A stretch of DNA of 55,470 nt from Bigelowiella natans CCMP2755. Taxonomy: Eukaryota > Cercozoa > Chlorarachniophyceae. The position numbers and the translations under genes are program-made. Shown here one piece after another: positions 1 through 10,200 of this stretch. The stretch is from NCBI GenBank assembly GCA_000320545.1, contig ADNK01000839.1, forward strand, positions 1-55,470, in the 5' to 3' direction. Below the pieces are notes generated by a model that worked only from the letters and a program-made list of their open reading frames with translations, did not search any database and was not told the DNA's origin. Each line of letters begins with the position of its first letter. The stretch's first letter is position 1.

Positions 1-946
1 GTGTTGAAACGCATGCGTTTATCGTCCACACGCGCTTCGTCTTCCTTGTGAACGATGTACATGCTCATGATGCAAAAACCACATTTCATGAGACGGGTGT
101 AATGAATGAATTGAACTTCTCCAATGATACCCCCTAATGTAGCTAGGCAATGCTGCGGCTACAGCGGTTAAGTTGTGGATGTATTTCATGAGCCCACAGC
201 TTAATCGGCACATACACGGTTTATGCGCTTACTCGATGAGTAGCGCGCATGCGTCTGGCGGACTAGCTTTACCAAGCGACGCATTTTGCTACACATTCCG
301 AATGTGGCTTTGGAGGACAGCATGCCATGTGCGTAGCACGGCGCACGTGTGTTGCGTTGGAAAAGCAATGATATGTGGAACGTGCCACCAGTCACTGCCA
401 GGTGATAAATCTTATCACATCGGCGTGTTATTAGCATTGCAACATCTAGGCGCATCCATCGACCGCAGCAGCAGCAGCAGCCCATGTTCTCGCAATAAGC
501 GAATGTGCCATTGCATTCTGCTGATTGATCGATAGGTGATGAGACTACCCTACATCATCACAACAACTGCACGTTCATTGTCGCCCCACTTATCATTTTA
601 TGCCCAGTAGGAGCCGTTGGGGAGCTTTACCCTGAATAAAAAAAAAACGAACGAATCACACCGGTCGGCTACATGAAATATGTCATACATTGTGTGCACT
701 TCTATTCGTTTGGCAATCTATCTCATAGTCGTTATTCGCAACACATTCAAGGGGGGGAAGAAGGGTACGGATGGGGTGCATCCTCCTCTTCCAGCCCCCC
801 CCCCCCCTCTCTCCCCCCCTCCTTCTCTCTCCGCTCTCTCTATCACTCCGTACTTTCGGATCTCAAACTTCTTGAATGGATTGCTCTGGACACACTGAGA
901 ATAATATGTATACAAGAATCGTGACAAATGTGCGCATACCCAGATA

Positions 947-948
<2 letters not shown>

Positions 949-1012
<64 letters not shown>

Positions 1013-1247
1013 TGATGAGGTATGTGTGTGTGTGTGTGTGCGTGTGTGTGTGCGTGTGTGTGTTGATCCCTTTTCTCTTCTTCACACCAGCCCCATTTTT
1101 CTCTATTTTTCCATAGATTCGCCCTTCCCAGTCTCCTTCAGATGCTCGCGTATACAACCTTCTCGTCGCTGAAAATCGCTTTGTCGATCTTAGCCTGGAT
1201 GATGCGTAGTTGGTAAGTTACATACACAGCTACATCACACACAGACA

Positions 1248-1284
<37 letters not shown>

Positions 1285-1599
1285 CAGCTTGCTTTTTGTA
1301 TGTGTGTGTGTGTGTGTGTGTATTTTCGCCATCTTCGAAAATGTGCCCATCTAGCCATTTGTAGTGTTCACGAAGATCTCAAAAACCAAACAGCAGCCAA
1401 CACCACCACCACTCGCTTTCACATAACCTTTGGCGCGCCTTCCGTCTCAAGCCATTTCCTAAACGATTCCACTTCTTCCTCTGTACCGCACGCTTCTCCT
1501 GTGGGGGGGGGGGACGGATTTCTGAACGTGCGCAAGTAGAGGCTATGCTATACAGAAACATGCACATGTTACTGCAGGGAGAATCCATATATTATATAA

Positions 1600-1677
<78 letters not shown>

Positions 1678-1690
1678 ATGTGTGTGTGTT
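949..1690. repeat. Three compound (TA)n-(TG)n microsatellites
   Basis: Arrays at about 949-1063, 1253-1321 and 1603-1690 each consist of a TA run followed, on this strand, by a TG run. The same TA-then-TG order recurs at about 13117-13223, 15730-15774, 15957-15999 and 45572-45638. Confidence 0.9.
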
Positions 1691-2100
1691 TATAGCCTCA
1701 CCTTTGACTGTCTTATTCTCCGTATTCATGACCCACCCTGCCTTCCGGGCACATGTAAATATATAACACCAAAACCACATTCGTACGTGAAGAGACACAC
1801 ACATATAGGGCACACACACACACACACGCGCGCGCGCGGGGTAGTATTTATACGCACGCCATAAGATATTAATCAGATTGCGACAAATGCACAGTTCGGA
1901 TATGAGACGCAGTGATAGGAATGTCTTCTTTTCATATTTCTATCATCGTTGCAAGGTTGCTTATTATATAACACATCTTCTTTACTTCACCGGTGACTCC
2001 AAGTTTGTCTGCTGCCTCCTTGGTACATTTTCTCATGAAGACGCGCTGCGAAGAAGATGGATAAGGAGATGGGAAAGAATATTGATAATGTTGATCACAA

Positions 2101-2187
2101 AGAAGAAGAAGAAGAAGAAGAAGAAGAAGAAGAAGAAGAAGAAGAAGAAGAAGAAGAAGAAGAAGAAGAAGAAGAAGAAGAAGAAGG
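2101..2187 (+). repeat. (GAA)n trinucleotide array
   Basis: About 29 uninterrupted GAA units. They stay open in several frames and so create long poly-Glu, poly-Lys and (on the other strand) poly-Leu or poly-Phe readings, none of which I accept as a gene. Confidence 0.9.
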
Positions 2188-2738
2188 AGGAGGAGAGGAG
2201 GAGGAGGAGGATAAGGAGTTGAAACAACTCTCTCGAGAAGCTGCCACTGTAGTGATAAGCCGTATCTACAACTCCCTCCCTGTTCAAGTTTGCTACAATA
2301 TTTTCTGGTGCGTATCAAATATGGACTGCTTCATCTTGGATATTCACACACACCTGAACCTTGCCGAAGACCTACGGTGAGAAGTTTCGTATTCAATGGT
2401 TGCTTTCAGATGTGGGGGTGATGCTAACATGGGGAGAACGACACCTCATACTTGAAGTACTTCAGCCCTTTAGCCTCCTGATCATCGAGAGGACCGGCCA
2501 TGAGCAATACAAACATAGGCAGGAGCACCACCAGCTGCAGAGTCCCATCTCAGAGAGGAAGGCGCAACATGTTCAGCGAAAAAACGGGGAGACGGGCGGG
2601 GGGTACTATTTTTCATTCCCAAAACACAAAGCTTCCGTGCAGATCTACTCTATTCCCACAAATCTTAAGTCTCCACCACCCCAATAAAACCACCGGAGCG
2701 CACCCTCCCCTCAAAACAAACGCACCGCCTGCTGAGCC

Positions 2739-4435
2739 ATGGCAGCTGGGAGCTTGGGTGCTCGTGGATTCTTGTCGTCAGTAACTTCTTCTTCTTCGGG
2801 ACGCAGATACCATGTCGCGAGGTTCGTTTGCAGGGCATTTCTTTCAGAAAGTAAGGGTACCTCGGAAGACGCATGGGATTTACCTGGACGACACGCTCCT
2901 TCTGTTCCCTTTCGAAGATAAGTTCGTAACGCAGGGGATTTCCATTCGCAGACAATGATATTGGGGTATTTTAAGGTAAAAGTGCGAAAAGCCAGTGGCA
3001 TCCGAGGTCCGTCCCGATCCCCCATGCAATGGGTTCGGCGACTTCCTTCTCAGGCCTCGGGGAGAAGGAAGGCCAGCGCTTCCGCTTCGCCTCCGACGTT
3101 TTTGTCAAGCTGGAATCTCAATCGTACGAGTATTCCGAAAAGGAGTTTCCACACCGCTCAATAGAACGGGTGGGGTATGTGGCGCATGGATCACCAAATC
3201 GAACGCTAAACCGATTCGTAATGAGAAGGCGCTGGTTGTAATGTCAGATTTTGCAGGTGATCGTTGCCAAAGTACTTAGTAGTGTGAAGCCGAATAAGCC
3301 AATGAATTGGGGCTACGATGAACACGCTCTGTGGGTAGATAATGGCCTCCGTGCCATCTTCAACATCATTTTCAAAGACCAGACGATCGCCGTCACCCTT
3401 AGGTTCCAAGGGATATTCGTATCTGTACAATGTGTTCTTTTCTGTTTTATATTTGATCCCCTCCATTCCCCCGGTTGTCTTTCTTTCTTTTGTATCACAA
3501 GCCTAAAGATTCTGCGATCCCCTCAGGGAGTTAAAACAAGAAGCTCCCGCCACCGGCGATATCGTAGAGACGGGCTCTGATGACAATGTCCAGGACATCA
3601 AAAGTCCTCCAGAAAGGCAGATTGAGATCCAAATGCCACGGACAATAGGAAAGGAGCTCGTCCATTGTTTTGCCTTGAAGGGGGGGAAAGAGATCTCGGT
3701 GGACACTGATTGCCCAGGATTAAGCTACGAGACTGTGAACAACTTGCAGGATGACAATACAATTGTATGGGGCGACAGAAAGCTATACAAGTTTAAAAAC
3801 CTTCAGGAGCATCATAATTACTTAATTGGCACGAAGTTTCTGCGTCCGAGCCTGCACAGGGATATTAAGGAGGGTTCTAGGATAAAGCTCACCATCACTA
3901 TGTCTGAGCCGCAAATCACCTTATGTCAGTAAGATTGTCGTTCAGAATCTTAATAACATTGAAGTCAAATACACTTCGAAACAAATACCTGTGAAGAAGA
4001 AACATATTCTTTTGTTTTTCAATAAATTTGGGCAAGGGTGTACATCTCTAATGGCAATATTTCAATGTTTGACAATCTTTTCTTCGATGTGCAGATGTTT
4101 TGCTAGAGGAAGGACACTTACAACGACATGGAGGCTGGGCTAATATTCTCAACACATGGAGGGGAGAGTGTGATGTGTCAAAGCTGGCCACAGGCTCGCT
4201 TGAAATGATGGGATTGCACGACACACAGCTTTCCGTTTGGAGTATGCGACTTCCTTCGCCAAGACAGAAGGCAATTCGTCAAAGAAAAAAAGTCTCGAGC
4301 AATGCTGCGATAGGTAGTATTGGTGGAAATAGTGACACCACAGCCGGTTCTACGACGTATAGCACGTCATTCTCTCGCTTATTTTCCATGCGATCATCAA
4401 GGCTCCTGTCCCTTGAAGAAATGAAAGAGAAATGA
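2739..4435 (+). CDS. Unrecognised five-exon protein with organelle-type N-terminus
   Basis: Function not recognised. Phase-consistent exons are 2739-2850, 3054-3174, 3280-3402, 3527-3924 and 4095-4435, giving 364 residues. Intron donors include GTAAGG and GTATGT, and the acceptors are CTCAG, CTTAG and GCAG. The last junction uses a weak GTCAGT donor; the stronger overlapping GTAAGA would shift the frame and end the protein early, so that junction is the least certain. The first 37 residues lack acids until the end and are rich in Ser, Arg and small residues, which resembles a mitochondrial or plastid targeting peptide. The body is mixed polar with several Trp (NWGYDEHALWVDNG, TIVWGDRKLYKF), and the tail is basic and Ser-rich. 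I see no transmembrane segment and no known motif. Confidence 0.5.
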
Positions 4436-5090
4436 AGCGAAAAGTGTCGATGCAGTTGCAATCTCTCCATGATGTTTCGTAGGCTTGATTTATTGTTGAT
4501 GCATAATCATAGAATATATGATGCGGTGATAACATTTCATTGCATAGTGTCAAGCAAATGCAACATTCTCGCAATCAAGATTGTTGCATGTGTGGCAGTG
4601 TAGGCTTCAAGCCTGCGTGTACATGCGTGAATCATGAATTCATCAAATCTGTGCATTGTATGCATCATTCTGCGCGAGCAACGGATTATTTTGCAAGACA
4701 CATGCTGTTGCTTGTTTGTTCAATCACTTACTAAATATATCATCTAGTTTGATACATCGAGAGACAACAAATAGTGGTATGCATTATGGCTACTAGCTAA
4801 TTTACAGTAACAACACATCATTACTGTCTACGTCACAATCAATGCAACGTCACTTCAGCTTACTAAGATGCGAATACTATGTATAGTCTTTGACAGACAA
4901 ATAATACACATAGACATAAATAATATAAGTGACATATTATGAAGTATGTGTATGTGTGGTGAATGATCACATGTTTCCATAAACTGCGCAATCATGTGAC
5001 TAATCTCCAAATCAACTTGGAATCGCCACGATAATTTGACTGGATATTTGTGGACTGAGTCATATGCGAATAGGACGATAATGAAATGCT
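4436..5090. other. Convergent spacer
   Basis: AT-rich spacer between the 3' ends of two genes on opposite strands. It contains words such as TGCATGCA and CATGAATCATGAATTC but no exon I can support. It probably carries both 3' untranslated regions. Confidence 0.6.
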
Positions 5091-6263
5091 TTACTCCTCA
5101 TCATTGGCTCGCAACATGGATTGGAACTTTTCGTCAGCCACTCTGCTCATGAACTGTTCGACCTCATCAAAGTTGTAGATCCCATGATCCTGTGATGCGA
5201 GGGGATGGTCTCCGACCGAGAGCTCCATGAAGTCTTGGAGGGACTTGCGGAAGATGTTTGGCATTCTGATTCTGGTTAGAACATTGAACCAGGAATCTAG
5301 GGAGTTTTGCAGTCCGGATGAAGAGGCTTCATATGCAAGGAGGTCCTCAGCTTTGACCGGTTCGGAATATTGTCCAAGTTTATTCATCTGCTCAACTGCG
5401 TTCGTTACTGATTTGTTTACATGCTCGATGAAACTCTGAAGCTCGGAAGTATCAATCCAAGCTTTATTGCCTGGGAGTCCTTGTGCGGTTGCTTTGCGTC
5501 TTAAGAAGCAGAGCTTAGAAGGCTTGCCGTACTCGTCGACGCTGTGACTTTGCCCTTCTTTACATGCCGTCCCAACAAACCCAGTAAATTGCAAATTCGA
5601 TGAGTTTTCGGGAAGATATGCCCGGTATGTTATCCAGTCTAGATTCACCTGATCTTTGTTATCTTTGTACTCAACCAGGACAGGTTGTTCTTCCTTGCTG
5701 ATGCTCTTGACTTCCTTCACAACACCTTGGTAACTGTGATTTACCAGAACTTTGTATCCGCGTTGCAGTGCGAGAGGTACTTTGAGGCCGCAGTTGAAGC
5801 AGTCGCGCACCATGCATGTGAATCGGTCTAGTGAATTTGCACGGTAATGAAGCACGGCCTTAGCGTTGTACTTTTTGAGAACTTGCTGCATATCTGGATC
5901 GAAATACTGGGACACTCCCATCTTGAACGCAAGAAAGGTATTTGGGTTGTTCTCAATAAAATCGTCTATCCAAGCCTTCACCGCAGCAGTGGTAGATTCT
6001 TCTCCTCCCCCAGCTCGAACATGAAAACGGTTCTTACGAGGATCCATCAACTCCTCGCCTTTCCATGCAGCATCGATCTGCGCATGAGTGATGTAATCTC
6101 GCAGAAAGTGACCAACCGCGGTGGACATTGAGCAGCCAGCTGATATCAGCACCCCGACTCTCGGCGGGGCAGATGGAAGATTCGTGAGAGTCATTTGGTG
6201 CATCTCTGTCCAGCTTCCATGCGCTGCTTGTTGGAGCAGAAGGGCGAAGAGGCACAACAACAT
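5091..6263 (-). CDS. Secreted or Golgi sulfotransferase-like protein
   Basis: Single-exon frame of 390 residues. I start at the Met at 6263 because it is followed at once by a classic signal peptide (MLLCLFALLLQQAAHG); the frame stays open for 66 more codons upstream, but these look like untranslated sequence. After the signal peptide comes a beta-strand and loop, RVGVLISAGCSMSTAVGHFL, at the place of the 5'-phosphosulfate-binding loop, and later LHYRANSLDRF, which resembles the 3'-phosphate-binding Arg/Asn/Ser segment of P-loop sulfotransferases. A Cys-rich insert (VRDCFNCGL) follows. Known sulfotransferases use PAPS to sulfate glycans or other substrates in the Golgi; the substrate cannot be told here. 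The P-loop is degenerate, so activity is uncertain. It lacks introns, unlike most neighbours. Confidence 0.5.
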   Translation of the reverse strand: MLLCLFALLLQQAAHGSWTEMHQMTLTNLPSAPPRVGVLISAGCSMSTAVGHFLRDYITHAQIDAAWKGEELMDPRKNRFHVRAGGGEESTTAAVKAWIDDFIENNPNTFLAFKMGVSQYFDPDMQQVLKKYNAKAVLHYRANSLDRFTCMVRDCFNCGLKVPLALQRGYKVLVNHSYQGVVKEVKSISKEEQPVLVEYKDNKDQVNLDWITYRAYLPENSSNLQFTGFVGTACKEGQSHSVDEYGKPSKLCFLRRKATAQGLPGNKAWIDTSELQSFIEHVNKSVTNAVEQMNKLGQYSEPVKAEDLLAYEASSSGLQNSLDSWFNVLTRIRMPNIFRKSLQDFMELSVGDHPLASQDHGIYNFDEVEQFMSRVADEKFQSMLRANDEE

Positions 6264-6928
6264 GCTTTGGATTTGGTAGTTGGAAGAATGTACTCGAAGT
6301 GCGACGATGCCAATGATGGAAATGCTCTTCTCACATTTTGTCGTCGTGCTGCTGTATCGATCGACGCAGAAGACCTTACGCCGTGAGCTTTTGACGGAAA
6401 GAGAATGAAAATGCTCGCAACTTTGGTTCTCCAGAGGCCTTAACTGCACGGCGCAGCACAAAAGCCGACGACGGTGTCGTCCTTCGCCGCCTCACAGAAA
6501 TCGCTTCGAAGCTCCACTGTCGCAGCAAGGAACTACGATGGTTTTCACGAGAATGGACGCATTTTTCGCGGGGTTTGAAGACTCTGACCCTGACCTCTTT
6601 GACCACCAACAGCAGGTGCACGTGTCGCATTCCATGAAGAGCACCGAAAACTACACCCGAGAATACCGAGGTGAATCAGAGCACCGATGAAAGTCGCAGG
6701 TTGAAAACGACAGGCCATCGGGAACACATTCAATTCCCATGGCGAATATAGGTGAAGACAACATTGAAGCTGCTGACGCATGGGCCAAAAAAGCCAGCCC
6801 TCTTTGTGTTATTACAAGGGGGTTCTCCCCGAATTTGGGCCTTTTCTCGTGCGAATTAGCCCAAAACGCATGGCTTTTTTGCAAGAAAACTCAAACGGCT
6901 CGCAAGCAACGAGGTGCCCCCCCAGCAT
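6264..6928. other. Upstream spacer of the sulfotransferase-like gene
   Basis: Probably holds the promoter of the minus-strand gene. No exon is supported. A short inverted repeat (caaaaaagcca near 6784 and tggcttttttg near 6871) flanks a 75-base loop. The right edge is the retrotransposon insertion point, preceded by the target duplication GCAT at 6925-6928. Confidence 0.5.
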
Positions 6929-7254
6929 TGTAGCGCGTACCACTACGCGGGCACAAGTCACGTGCGACAACAAAGGGGTTGTCGCGGATATAGAATATAG
7001 ATAACGTAGATATTAATACAGCATAGGCACGTGGGTTCCGGCGGGACTCATGGCAGCACACCGGAAGTGTGCTGCCCCACGTGCGGCGGCATTCGCGAAA
7101 GCTTCGCGAATGATTACGCAGTGCACGATTTAATAAAAATATAATCTTTAATAAAAATAAACACAACTCTTCAAAAGGAAGCAAACGTGCCTTTCCCCCC
7201 CCCTGCCTACTTGTGCACGTAGCGCCTCGGCCTGTGAACACCTTACGCGCAACA
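6929..7254 (+). repeat. 5' LTR
   Basis: 326 bases, TG...CA. It carries three CACGTG words (6959-6964, 7028-7033, 7078-7083). A nested hairpin has its outer stem at 7027-7034 with 7077-7084 and a perfect 10-bp inner stem at 7052-7061 with 7067-7076. A second perfect 9-bp hairpin lies at 7091-7111. AATAAA-like words near 7130-7160 could be the polyadenylation signal. Confidence 0.95.
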
Positions 7255-7259
7255 ACCTT

Positions 7260-7276
7260 TGGCTTCCACACACGGG
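7260..7276 (+). other. Candidate primer-binding site
   Basis: A TGG-initiated stretch begins five bases after the 5' LTR, where minus-strand synthesis would be primed by the 3' end (CCA) of a host tRNA. I cannot name the tRNA without a tRNA set from this organism. Confidence 0.45.
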
Positions 7277-7293
7277 AAACGATTTGACTAACA

Positions 7294-10200
7294 ATGTCAC
7301 AGCAGCTAGAAGAACAGCAGGACTTTGGCTCGCAGGCCGTGCAAGGGCACGAGCAGAAACAGGAAAGGAAGGGCGATACGGACGCTAAGGAAGGAGGAGG
7401 AACACCTCCACAGGCACCGCCGGGACCAGCACCCGGGATTAAGAAAGCAGATGCAGCAGCAGAGGCACTGGAGAACTTCTACGAGGCGGACGACGAGGAC
7501 GTGGCCGCCGAAAGCAAGAAGGTCGTAATGGCATTACGAGCCTTGCGACCCAGGGCGAGCAACTACGCCAAACTGAAAGTATCGATAGAATACAAGTATC
7601 AGACACATGATGTTTGGGCAGCTATCATGCAGGACATCATGGATTACGAAGCAGACTTACCTCCAGAGTGGGCAGCTTTGTTTAGGAACGACGGGGGTCT
7701 GGGCGCCTCGCGGGGGACGACCCAGAGCACCGTCAAGCAGCAGCAGCCGGTACAGCGGAACACCCAGTTCATGTCTGTTAAAACAGCACCGGTTATGATA
7801 ACGAAATACAACGGGAAAAGAGGTGAGGCAAGGAGGTGGTGGAAGAACGCTAGGAGTATACTCTGCGACTTTACCCCTAACCCCACCGAAAACGACAAGC
7901 TCAAATGGCTAGCTATAATAAAGCAAGCCATGGACCTTTACGAGACAGGCAGGACCCGGATCAGGCAGCTAGAGAAAATACACACTACAGTTAGTGGGCT
8001 ACGAGACGTTGAGGCGATAATGAAGGCTTTTGTAAATGAACAGGATGCTAACTCCCTACCCCAGGCTATTAGAAAATACAGAGCAATGATGCAGCATGAG
8101 AGAGAACCTGTTAGAGACTTTGCCACGCGCTTCCAGGATATGATCGACGAACTACATGATTTTAATTACAACACAGGTGATGATCAGGCAAGGTTTGAAG
8201 AGTTCAAGTTAAAGATAAAGGAATCCACTTACGTTACGGAGAAAGGCTACACCACGATGGAGGCAGCAGTGCAGGCTATATCCCTACGCGAGCAGGAGCA
8301 GGACCGCAAGTTTACCAGCCCTAAGGTACCTGGCATAGGAAACATTAACGCTATTAAGCCGCAGCGAGACTGGTACAAGGACAGGGAAGGTAACCGACGT
8401 TGCGGATACTGCTCACGTAAAGGGAAACACACCGCTAAAGACTGCAGAGACAGGAAAGAAGGACGACCCAGGATGACGATCAGGCAGCTCAACGAACACT
8501 ACGAGAAGTTAAAGAGAAAGAAAGGCAGAGGACAAGGATATAACAACAGCAAATGGCAAGGCAGCAACAACGGGAAGAACAATAAATATAAGAACAAAAA
8601 GCAGAACAGTATCAATGCTATACAGCAGCAGATAAACGGAATATTAGATCACCTTAAGCAGGCGCCGACGAAGACAGCAGTACCAGCAACGCAGGACCAA
8701 GACAAGCCCATGACCCTAGACGACATAAAGAACTTAGGAGTATGCAACATTAATGACGAAGACGCTAACAGGACTATCAAAGTTGCTATGACCAAGGTTA
8801 AAGTTAAAGACAGCTACGGAGACTACAAGAAACTACCTGCCCTTTGGGATAGTGGCAGCATGCCGAAGTCCTTCATAAGCCTAAGCACAGTAAGAAGGTT
8901 AGGACTATTGGATCAAGTGACTAAGAAAGAACGTAAATATGCTCAAGCAGACGGAAGCTCTTCCATGAAGACCGTCGGTGAGCTAATGCTAAAGCTACAG
9001 ATACCTGGCAGCGACGCGGAGACCCAAATCAAGACCCGAGTAGCCATGACTTTATCCATGGAACTACTCCTCGGACAGGATGCCCTAGAAAAATTAGGGG
9101 GGATCATATCATTCTACAATCACAAGATATACTTTGCTAAGTTGCCAAAGAAGTCAGGCAGGACCATCAGCCAGAACATGATACGGCTTGACGAGTGGAC
9201 CTCTGAGTCAAGCGTTAATGCGTTAGAGTTTATGGACCTAGCGGACAACAAGCTACCTACACCTACCGAGCTACGGAAGAAGAACCCCGGCAAGACCATC
9301 CGACAGATAACGGAGCTACTGGACAAGACCCCCCCAGCTGATGATTGGGATATCGACAAAGGCAAAAAGTACATTAATAAAATATTAAACGAGAAGTACT
9401 CTGACATCACCAAGCCGACGACGAAGCCCTCCAGCAAGCTTACCCCAGTAAAGATCGAGCTAAAGAAGGGATACGAAGAGTGCATCATCAATGACCCAGA
9501 ACATAGGCGACCGGAAGCGGACTGGGAAAAGATAGAGTGGCAGATCAATGAATGGGCAAAGGAAGGGAAGATAGAGCCAAGCAACTCACCATGGAACGTG
9601 AGACATGTGCTAGCTAAGAAACCTACTTACCCTTTCTTCCGCCTGGCGCACAACTTCATCCGCCACAACCGAGTAATAAAGAGGATCCAGACACCTACAC
9701 CAAGGATAGATGACGTTATTGAACACGTCATAGGATACAAATACTACTCTTCCCTAGATAAAAATGAATCATACATGCAGACACCCATCCACAAAACCTC
9801 CCGCCCCATTACCGCGTTCTCCAGCAGGCACAGGAAGTGGCACTTCGTCGTATTCCCTTACGGCCTAAGCATATCAGGGGATGCGTTCAGTAGTCAGAAC
9901 TACAGGGCATACACACATGATGGGATGGCGTCTGTGTTGTGGGTGTTTGTGTTTGTGTATGTGGATGATGACATAATATGTACCAACACAGTCGTCGCTC
10001 AGATCTTCCTCCTGGAAAATATATTTATTAGGTTTGCACACTTCGGTTTTACTATTAGACTGCAGAAGTGTACATTCCTAGCTACAAGAATCAAGTGGTG
10101 TGGATATTACCTGGAGCAAGGCCGCATCACCCCAAACCCCGAGAAAGTAGCAGCACTACAGCAAGCCCCTAAACCTAAGAATGCAAAGGAGTTAAAGTCA

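Larger units (their letters stand above)
1..2738. other. Spacer, no gene supported
   Basis: No reading frame here shows a domain or an exon with convincing splice sites. The first 650 bases are rich in short palindromic words (CATG, TGCA, GCGC). The middle holds C-runs and three compound TA/TG arrays, and the right part holds a long GAA array. Open frames between 2350 and 2690 look protein-like for short stretches, but I could not join them to the gene starting at 2739. Confidence 0.6.

Noticed and set aside
2057-2380. Long frames with poly-Glu, poly-Lys, poly-Leu or poly-Phe across the GAA array
   Set aside because: The repeat has no stop in several frames; flanking residues show no domain and there is no splice-supported link to the gene at 2739.
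2812-2955. Plus-strand frame starting MSRGSFAGHFFQK as an exon of the first gene
   Set aside because: Its stop at 2953-2955 and its phases do not fit the next exon, whereas the overlapping frame with donor GTAAGG at 2851 does.
3206-3466. Protein-like minus-strand frame opposite the first gene
   Set aside because: The plus-strand exons over the same bases have consistent splice signals and phases on both sides; the minus-strand frame has no partner exons.
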